From positions 1 through 6,063 of the forward strand of contig JAJRYU010000620.1 of NCBI GenBank assembly GCA_024275615.1: DNA of 6,063 nt, read 5' to 3'. The notes below the pieces were generated by a model. That model was given only the letters and a program-made list of their open reading frames with translations, ran no database searches and was not told the DNA's origin. Positions 1-4,384 of the stretch are shown here, one piece after another; positions within the stretch are counted from its first letter, which is position 1, and each line of letters starts with the position of its first letter. A program made the translations under genes and the position numbers. Source of the stretch: Planctomycetota bacterium. GTDB taxonomy: Bacteria; Planctomycetota; GCA-002687715; DRQF01.

Positions 1-604
1 AGGTTTCACCACCATCGGTTGTCTTAAAGAGACCGCGCTCTTCGTTCGGGCCCCAAAGCCGGCCAAGTGCACCGACATAGACGATATTGGGATCGGTTGG
101 GTGGATACGTACGGAACTAATCTGAAACGTGCCATCCAGCCCTTTGTGCTGCCAAGATTTGCCACCGTCAACGGACTTATAGACACCATTGCCCCAGGAC
201 ACAGAGTTGCGAGGATTCGCTTCGCCGGTACCCACCCATACGATTTCTGGATTGGAACGTGCGACGGCCACATCGCCGATCGAGCTGCGCGCTTCATTCT
301 GAAACTGATGTTCAAATGTGGTGCCGTTATTGACGGTCTTCAGAAGACCACCAGACGCCGTACCCGCCCACCACATATTGGTGTCGGACTCATTGACCGC
401 TAAGGAGGTAATTCGCCCTCCCATCACGGCTGGACCGATACTCCGCCAAGTCATAGATTCGATGGACTTGGGAGTCAGAGGAGTTGAAGCGACTTTCTTT
501 CTAGCCTTCTTGGTTGGCGAGGTCGCCGGCTCTTGTGCCAAAGCAGGAATTGAGAGGGAATAGAGTGCGACCGCACAAAGTAATAATGACAGCGTTTTTT
601 TCAT
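1..604 (-). CDS. Secreted VPS10/BNR-type beta-propeller protein, N-terminal part (3' end outside window)
   Basis: Reading the minus strand from the ATG at 604 gives 201 uninterrupted codons to the window edge. It starts MKKTLSLLLCAVALYSLSIP and has a classic signal peptide: Lys pair, hydrophobic core, and likely cleavage after Ala-Leu-Ala at residue 23. A Lys/Pro/Thr-rich linker (24-47) follows. The propeller then begins at residues 53-70 with the WRSIGPAVMGGRI pattern typical of large 'glycosyl hydrolase, BNR/VPS10 sortilin-like' proteins of Bacteroidetes, Acidobacteria and Planctomycetota. Asp-box-like repeats lie at residues 89-97 (degenerate), 143-151 (SVDGGKSW) and 194-201 (TTDGG, cut by the edge). 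Family members are usually about 1000 residues, so most of the protein is missing here. Their function is poorly defined and they are exported; catalytic activity cannot be judged from this fragment. No convincing Shine-Dalgarno precedes the ATG, but the signal peptide fixes the start. The gene is divergent from the unit beginning at 786. Confidence 0.9.
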   Translation of the reverse strand, partial: MKKTLSLLLCAVALYSLSIPALAQEPATSPTKKARKKVASTPLTPKSIESMTWRSIGPAVMGGRITSLAVNESDTNMWWAGTASGGLLKTVNNGTTFEHQFQNEARSSIGDVAVARSNPEIVWVGTGEANPRNSVSWGNGVYKSVDGGKSWQHKGLDGTFQISSVRIHPTDPNIVYVGALGRLWGPNEERGLFKTTDGGET

Positions 605-650
605 AGTGAGAATCCGAATTGCAGATCAAAGGAGTTAGTCCGGACCAACC

Positions 651-679
651 ATTCCATACGCGCAAGGCCTTGAGGTCAA
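651..679 (-). promoter_or_regulatory. Possible sigma70-type promoter for the secreted propeller gene
   Basis: On the minus strand, TTGACC (complement of 674-679, five of six consensus bases) is followed after 17 bases by TGGAAT (complement of 651-656, four of six). That would put transcription start around 644 and give a leader of about 40 bases. The match is moderate, and the organism's sigma consensus is unknown. Confidence 0.35.
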
Positions 680-699
680 CGAAATGTTTGCCATACCAT
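670..699 (+). promoter_or_regulatory. Possible weak sigma70-type promoter for the PepSY-led unit
   Basis: On the plus strand, TTGAGG (670-675) is followed after 18 bases by TACCAT (694-699, four of six consensus bases). This leaves about 80 bases of leader before the ATG at 786. Its -35 overlaps that of the opposite-strand candidate. This is a weak match and could be chance. Confidence 0.2.
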
Positions 700-785
700 T
701 GATTTATCCGCCCCATTTGGTGGAATCTGGGCGCGATCGGGAGAATCGCCAGACTTGAGAGTCAATCTGACCTGGGAAAAGCCAT

Positions 786-1307
786 ATGCGCGCAAGCCTC
801 TTGAATCGTCGGTTGCACCGATGGGGAGCCATTTTGACGGCGATTCCTGTCTTAATCGTCGTTGCAACCGGACTGTTGCTGCAATTCAAGAAGAACAGTG
901 ATTGGATTCAGCCACCAACGCAAAAAGCCAGTCAGACCATTCCAACTGGCACTTTCGACGACGTGCTTGACGCGGCGAAGAAAGCCGAATTCGCCGACAT
1001 CGCTGACTGGTCCGACATCGATCGTCTCGATGTCAGACCAAACAAGGGAATGGTAAAAGTCCGCGCCAAGAACCACTGGGAAGTGCAAATCGACTTGGCG
1101 ACAAGGGAGATCCTTCAGGAAAGTTACCGCCGCTCTGATATCATCGAGGACATTCATGACGGCTCCTTCTTTGGCGTCAAGCTGACTGTTTTCTTGCCCA
1201 GCGCATTTGTTCTCGTGTTGTTGTGGGGAACGGGAATCTACCTCTTCTTCTTACCCCATCTCGCTAAGAGAAAACAGCGACGGAAAGCTCGTGAGAAGAA
1301 ACCATAG
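786..1307 (+). CDS. PepSY-associated transmembrane protein
   Basis: This 173-residue protein has two membrane helices (about 14-33 and 133-157) bracketing a soluble segment of about 100 residues. The start NRRLHRWGAILTAIPVLIVVATG and the later IHDGSFFG (123-130), just before the second helix, are the signature of the PepSY_TM-like family; the loop contains a PepSY-like unit (about 52-116). A strongly basic tail (160-172) predicts both ends in the cytoplasm and the PepSY part in the periplasm. Relatives are often found with iron or haem uptake and membrane redox genes, and PepSY units are thought to modulate partner proteins; the exact role here is unknown. The start is well fixed because an in-frame TGA lies at 768-770 and 786 is the first ATG after it, with a weak GGGA about 8 bases upstream. 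It is the first gene of the plus-strand unit and overlaps or abuts the next. Confidence 0.85.
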   Translation: MRASLLNRRLHRWGAILTAIPVLIVVATGLLLQFKKNSDWIQPPTQKASQTIPTGTFDDVLDAAKKAEFADIADWSDIDRLDVRPNKGMVKVRAKNHWEVQIDLATREILQESYRRSDIIEDIHDGSFFGVKLTVFLPSAFVLVLLWGTGIYLFFLPHLAKRKQRRKAREKKP

Positions 1308-2838
1308 ATTGTCAACCAACGCCTCCCACACCACGTCAAACGAGGACGATTCCCTAACGGGTACGCCGACAAGACCAAGAATCATTTTTTTGATTTGCTT
1401 GGTTGCTGCGGTTGCTTGTATCGGTCGTTTTCTTCCTATTCTGAATTTGGAGTTTGACGGCGGCCACGAGAGCATGTTGGATGGCCGATACTATGCGGGC
1501 ATCCAACGGGGTTGGCTAAAGAACGGTTGCATTGAAGTTGCCGGGCGGCCGATCCTAACGCCAATCCCCACGACCCCAGTTAGTGGAAAGATCTATGCCA
1601 ACCATCCGCCACTAGCCCACTACATCCTCCGACTCTTCGTGAAGATCCTTGGCTTCCATGAATCGACGTTTCGAATCATGGGGTTGGTATTTACTCTGAC
1701 GAGCTTGATCGCACTCTTGGTCTTGTGTGGTCGCACTTGGGGTAGCAGTGCAACCTTATTCGCAGGTGGTATTTTCTTGGCTCTTCCAGTGACTCTTCAC
1801 CATGGAATGAGCGCGTCCTATGCTCCGCCACTCCTAGCTTTCGGCCTCCTAGGTTTTTATAGGTGCCCTAAGAGCCTGAGAGTCTCATGGACATCGTGGC
1901 TGCCCATGGCAGCCTTTTTCTTTCTCGCCGCCTTCACCGATTGGGCAGCTCTTTTCTATCTCCCTGGAGTCATCCTTGTCGGCAAGGAGAGATTGGGGAG
2001 CGCCTGGCGGCCTTTTTGGGTCAGCCTTCTTTCGCTCTCCTTGGGTTTCTTGGCACACATCCTGATGCTCACATATTGGTTAGGAGACCTATATCTGGCC
2101 ATTGCTGAGCTTCAGCGTGTCGGTGGTGTCGCCATGTTGGTCGACACTTTTTCTTTTCCAGGGTTCTGGCACGAGCAGGTGGCACATTGGGGTTCAACCC
2201 TGACTTGGCCAGGTGCGGCCGTAGTCATTGTTGGCGTTTTCTGCAGTGGTCTTCGCGTCGCCATGGGCCGCATGGATCGTCTCGATGCTCTCAATCTCGC
2301 GTTTTTCATGGCCGCCTTTGGCAAGATGTTGGCATTCCCCATCCAAGCACACTACCACGACTTTTGGTGGTACAGCCTTGTCGTTTGCGCAACGCTCAGT
2401 GGTGCGAAAGTGCTCACTCTCATCTGGAATCGACAGAGGGTCTTTGCGGTAATGCTGATTCTCGGATTCATGTATCATGGAACAGGCGTCACCATGAAAC
2501 GCATCTCGGCCGAGTACCAGGGGCGTGGCAAGATCATCGCGGATTCCCTCAATTCAAGTTTGGGTGCTAACAGCCTCGTCGTAATCGTCGGCGATATCTC
2601 GCCAATGACGTTTTACCTTTCCGGGTGGCCCATCGACGGCATTCGGTCTACAGACCAAGTTGTTCATCTCTTCGAATTATGGAATGAGGGTGAGTTTCCT
2701 CAAACGAGATTCGCACTTATCGCTCCAAAACCGTTTGACGATCGAATTCGGGCAAGCCAATACTGGCACGAACCTGAAGATATGCATCGCGAAACCGAAG
2801 GCGACCTCGTTATAACTTGGGTCGACCGCCGACAATGA
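1291..2838 (+). CDS. ArnT/GT39-like GT-C membrane glycosyltransferase
   Basis: This polytopic protein (515 residues from the GTG at 1291) has about nine to eleven hydrophobic segments, from about 30-50 to about 383-396. A soluble C-terminal region of roughly 115 residues follows. The first periplasmic loop has an acidic motif (LEFDGGHE, Asp56, Glu60) followed by Asp64-Gly-Arg-Tyr-Tyr, and then YANHPPLAHY (102-111). That order, an acid after helix 1 and then an HPPL block before helix 2, is typical of the PMT/ArnT (GT39, GT83) class, which moves sugars from polyprenyl phosphates to lipid or protein acceptors on the outer membrane face. The true substrate cannot be read from sequence. The reading frame is open back to a TTG at 1207, but that would overlap the PepSY gene by 101 bases. 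GTG 1291, with GGAAAG just upstream and a 17-base overlap, is preferred; TTG 1309, straight after the PepSY stop, is an alternative. The first 28 residues are hydrophilic and Ser/Thr-rich, so a later start remains possible. Confidence 0.75.
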   Translation: MRRNHRLSTNASHTTSNEDDSLTGTPTRPRIIFLICLVAAVACIGRFLPILNLEFDGGHESMLDGRYYAGIQRGWLKNGCIEVAGRPILTPIPTTPVSGKIYANHPPLAHYILRLFVKILGFHESTFRIMGLVFTLTSLIALLVLCGRTWGSSATLFAGGIFLALPVTLHHGMSASYAPPLLAFGLLGFYRCPKSLRVSWTSWLPMAAFFFLAAFTDWAALFYLPGVILVGKERLGSAWRPFWVSLLSLSLGFLAHILMLTYWLGDLYLAIAELQRVGGVAMLVDTFSFPGFWHEQVAHWGSTLTWPGAAVVIVGVFCSGLRVAMGRMDRLDALNLAFFMAAFGKMLAFPIQAHYHDFWWYSLVVCATLSGAKVLTLIWNRQRVFAVMLILGFMYHGTGVTMKRISAEYQGRGKIIADSLNSSLGANSLVVIVGDISPMTFYLSGWPIDGIRSTDQVVHLFELWNEGEFPQTRFALIAPKPFDDRIRASQYWHEPEDMHRETEGDLVITWVDRRQ

Positions 2839-2921
2839 AACTCGCATTTCTTGGCAACTCGACTTACAATCCTCCGACAACATCCATGGCAATGATTGTA
2901 GTCCACGAAAGAAGGGATGTC
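2839..2921 (+). other. Gap or optional N-terminal extension before the MoaD/ThiS gene
   Basis: These 83 bases follow the glycosyltransferase stop. An ATG at 2835 overlaps that stop (ATGA) and is in frame with the MoaD/ThiS gene without an intervening stop, so the stretch could encode a 29-residue extension. It also contains TACAAT (2865-2870), a good -10 match but without a convincing -35, and a 7-base inverted repeat (2865-2871 with 2894-2900). Either an internal promoter or leader, or a short coding extension, is possible; neither is proven. Confidence 0.35.
2912..2917 (+). promoter_or_regulatory. Ribosome binding site supporting the ATG at 2922
   Basis: The purine run AAGGGA sits four bases before the ATG at 2922. 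It supports that codon as the MoaD/ThiS start over the in-frame ATG at 2835, which has no comparable purine run at normal spacing. Confidence 0.5.
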
Positions 2922-3191
2922 ATGGCGCACATCAGCTTCACTAGCAACCTCAAGAGACACGTTGATTGCCCAGAAGCGGTCATCGCCGCAACATGTTTGC
3001 GAGATCTTCTGCGCTCTTACTTTGATATGCACCCAAGAGTGAAGAAATATGTTGTCGACGACCAAGGCTGCTTGCGTCAACACGTGGTCATTTTCTTAGA
3101 CGGCGAGCACGTTGTGGACCGAGTAGGCTTTCTCGACCCTCTTCGTGCGGAGAGCGAGGTCTTCGTCTTCCAGGCGCTCTCAGGAGGATAG
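2922..3191 (+). CDS. MoaD/ThiS-family ubiquitin-fold protein with Gly-Gly tail
   Basis: This 89-residue protein begins MAHISFTSNLKRHVDCPE and ends QALSGG. The layout fits the beta-grasp fold of the MoaD/ThiS sulfur carriers: an N-terminal strand, an alpha helix with RDLLRSYFDMHP, a VVDDQG turn, the HVVIFLDGEHV strand pair, then a SEVFVFQALSGG end. The Gly-Gly terminus is the site that an E1-like enzyme adenylates and turns into a thiocarboxylate or, in ubiquitin-like modifiers, joins to lysine. The stand-alone subgroup closest to this sequence is one I know as often encoded next to an Asp-box propeller, as here. No MoaE, ThiG, ThiF or MoeB gene is in the window, so molybdopterin or thiamine synthesis is not supported. 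Start 2922 gives the usual family length and has a purine-rich ribosome site. The ATG at 2835 would add 29 residues and overlap the glycosyltransferase stop. One base separates its stop from the next gene. Confidence 0.85.
   Translation: MAHISFTSNLKRHVDCPEAVIAATCLRDLLRSYFDMHPRVKKYVVDDQGCLRQHVVIFLDGEHVVDRVGFLDPLRAESEVFVFQALSGG
3182..3187 (+). promoter_or_regulatory. Strong Shine-Dalgarno inside the MoaD/ThiS Gly-Gly codons
   Basis: AGGAGG, the full consensus, lies five bases before the ATG at 3193. It is made from the end of the Ser codon and the two GGA glycine codons that encode the functional C-terminus of the upstream protein. It fixes the propeller start at 3193 and suggests translational coupling, because ribosomes finishing the MoaD/ThiS gene stop on top of this site. 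Confidence 0.8.
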
Positions 3192-3192
3192 C

Positions 3193-4293
3193 ATGAGCGA
3201 TAGAATCTTAGTTTCCACGAGGAAGGGTCTCTTCACTTTTGACCGTGAACAATCCCGTTGGGCACTGAGCCAATCAGATTTTTTGGGCGATCCTGTGACC
3301 ATCACGATGACGCGAAATGGCGGTGAGACAATATGGGCTGGTCTCGACCTCGGACACTTTGGATGCAAAGTCCATCGTTCGGACGACGCCGGCAAGTCGT
3401 GGCATGAAGCCGCTTGTCCCACCTATCCGCCGAAACCAAGTGGGACCAAAGAAGACGTCGACCCGGTACAACGAGAACCCATCCCCTGGTCCCTCAAGAA
3501 GATCTGGGCTTTCGCCGAAGGAGGCGGAAGACTTTGGTGTGGGACCATCCCCGGCGGTTTGTTCGTTTCCGAAGACGACGGCGCAAATTGGGAAATCGTT
3601 GATTCCTTGTGGTCACATCCGGACCGATCACGTTGGTTTGGAGGCGGCGCTGACTACCCGGGAATTCACTCGATCATCGTTGATCCTACTAACGCGGACC
3701 GAATCACCCTTGGAGTTTCATGTGGTGGCGTTTGGGTTACTGTCGACGGCGGCAAGACATGGACATGTCGCGCCGATGGCATGCGCGCCGAATACATGCC
3801 TCCTGACCAAGCCTATGATCCGGTCGTGCAAGACCCCCACAGGATTGTCGCTTGTTCGGCTGCGCCCCAGACCATGTGGTGTCAACATCATAATGGCATT
3901 TTCTTGACCCAGAATTACGGGGACTCCTGGCAAGAGATCGAGAATGTGAGCCCGTCCGCGTTTGGCTTCGCGGTGGTTGTCCACCCGAACGATCCGAAAT
4001 GCGCGTGGTTCATTCCCGCGATCAAGGACGAAAAGCGCTATCCTGTCGATGGCCACATCGTCGTAAACCGAACACAAGATAGCGGAGAGACGTTTGAGAC
4101 CCTCTCCTTGGGGCTTCCGCAGGAAAACGCCTACGACATCGTCTACCGCCATGCTTTTGATATTGATGGCAGGGGAGAAAGACTAGCATTTGGCAGCACC
4201 ACGGGTTCATTGTGGGTGAGTGAAGACCGTGGAAATACTTGGCTCACTCTTGCCAATCACCTGCCGCCGATCTATAGCGTTCAATTCGCCTAA
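3193..4293 (+). CDS. Cytoplasmic six-Asp-box beta-propeller (WD40/YVTN/BNR-like, 'exo-alpha-sialidase' family)
   Basis: This 366-residue protein starts MSDRILVSTRKGLFTFDR without a signal peptide. Six Asp-box repeats of the S-x-D-x-G-x-T-W type are visible at residues 63-70, 126-133, 183-190, 239-246, 294-301 (ends in Phe) and 343-350, spaced 44-63 residues apart, as expected for a six-bladed propeller. Other blocks recall the family often annotated 'exo-alpha-sialidase' or 'glycosyl hydrolase' and found beside MoaD/ThiS genes: WCGTIPGGLFVSEDDG (115-130), IHSIIVDP (158-165), WCQHHNGIF (229-237) and FGFAVVVHPNDP (257-268). Asp-boxes are structural, lie on the outside of blades and do not prove sialidase activity; the label should be treated with caution. 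Eight cysteines (58, 75, 116, 177, 192, 221, 230, 270) and the His232-His233 pair are notable for a cytosolic protein. The start at 3193 is set by the consensus AGGAGG; the frame is open to a GTG at 3145, but that lies inside the MoaD/ThiS gene and adds only an Arg/Ser-rich stretch. Confidence 0.88.
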   Translation: MSDRILVSTRKGLFTFDREQSRWALSQSDFLGDPVTITMTRNGGETIWAGLDLGHFGCKVHRSDDAGKSWHEAACPTYPPKPSGTKEDVDPVQREPIPWSLKKIWAFAEGGGRLWCGTIPGGLFVSEDDGANWEIVDSLWSHPDRSRWFGGGADYPGIHSIIVDPTNADRITLGVSCGGVWVTVDGGKTWTCRADGMRAEYMPPDQAYDPVVQDPHRIVACSAAPQTMWCQHHNGIFLTQNYGDSWQEIENVSPSAFGFAVVVHPNDPKCAWFIPAIKDEKRYPVDGHIVVNRTQDSGETFETLSLGLPQENAYDIVYRHAFDIDGRGERLAFGSTTGSLWVSEDRGNTWLTLANHLPPIYSVQFA

Positions 4294-4334
4294 GAATGGC
4301 GATCGCAACACGCGCGACCTTGCAGAATGAGAAA

Positions 4335-4361
4335 AGGGCGACGATGCACGATCGTCGCCCT
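4335..4361. terminator. Hairpin terminator between convergent genes
   Basis: GGGCGACGAT (4336-4345) and ATCGTCGCCC (4351-4360) form a perfect 10-base stem around a 5-base loop, with an extra A-T pair at 4335/4361. On the minus strand the stem is followed directly by TTTTCTC, so it reads as an intrinsic terminator for the surface-protein gene, whose stop is 24 bases upstream. On the plus strand it lies 41 bases after the propeller stop but is followed only by TCCTGTCATT, so termination in that direction may be weaker. Confidence 0.8.
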
Positions 4362-4384
4362 CCTGTCATTGGGTCTTGAGTATT

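Larger units (their letters stand above)
605..785. other. Divergent intergenic region
   Basis: These 181 bases separate two divergently transcribed genes and must carry the start signals for both. The block TTGAGGTCAA at 670-679 reads as a -35-like hexamer on each strand. A short imperfect hairpin (GCGAT at 733-737 with ATCGC at 745-749, 7-base loop) lies in the presumed leader of the plus-strand gene. It lacks a T tract, so it is not a convincing terminator. No small gene is supported here. Confidence 0.6.

Noticed and set aside
101..563. Plus-strand open frames opposite the left-edge gene
   Set aside because: The minus strand encodes a signal peptide and Asp-box repeats through the same bases; the plus-strand products show no domain.
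727..752. Imperfect hairpin in the divergent intergenic region
   Set aside because: The stem is only about five uninterrupted pairs with no T tract or recognisable riboswitch core, so I do not call it a terminator or RNA element.
1207..1290. Upstream TTG start extending the glycosyltransferase by 28 residues
   Set aside because: It would overlap the PepSY gene by 101 bases and adds a Cys/Ser-rich stretch that is the shadow of the second PepSY helix. The GTG at 1291 has a purine-rich site just upstream.
3145..3192. Upstream GTG start for the six-Asp-box propeller
   Set aside because: The added residues are an Arg/Ser-rich shadow of the MoaD/ThiS C-terminus, while the ATG at 3193 has a consensus AGGAGG at ideal spacing.
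3317..3907. 196-codon plus-strand open frame inside the propeller gene
   Set aside because: It is a Pro/Arg-rich translation in another frame of a gene with six clear Asp-boxes, with no recognisable domain of its own.
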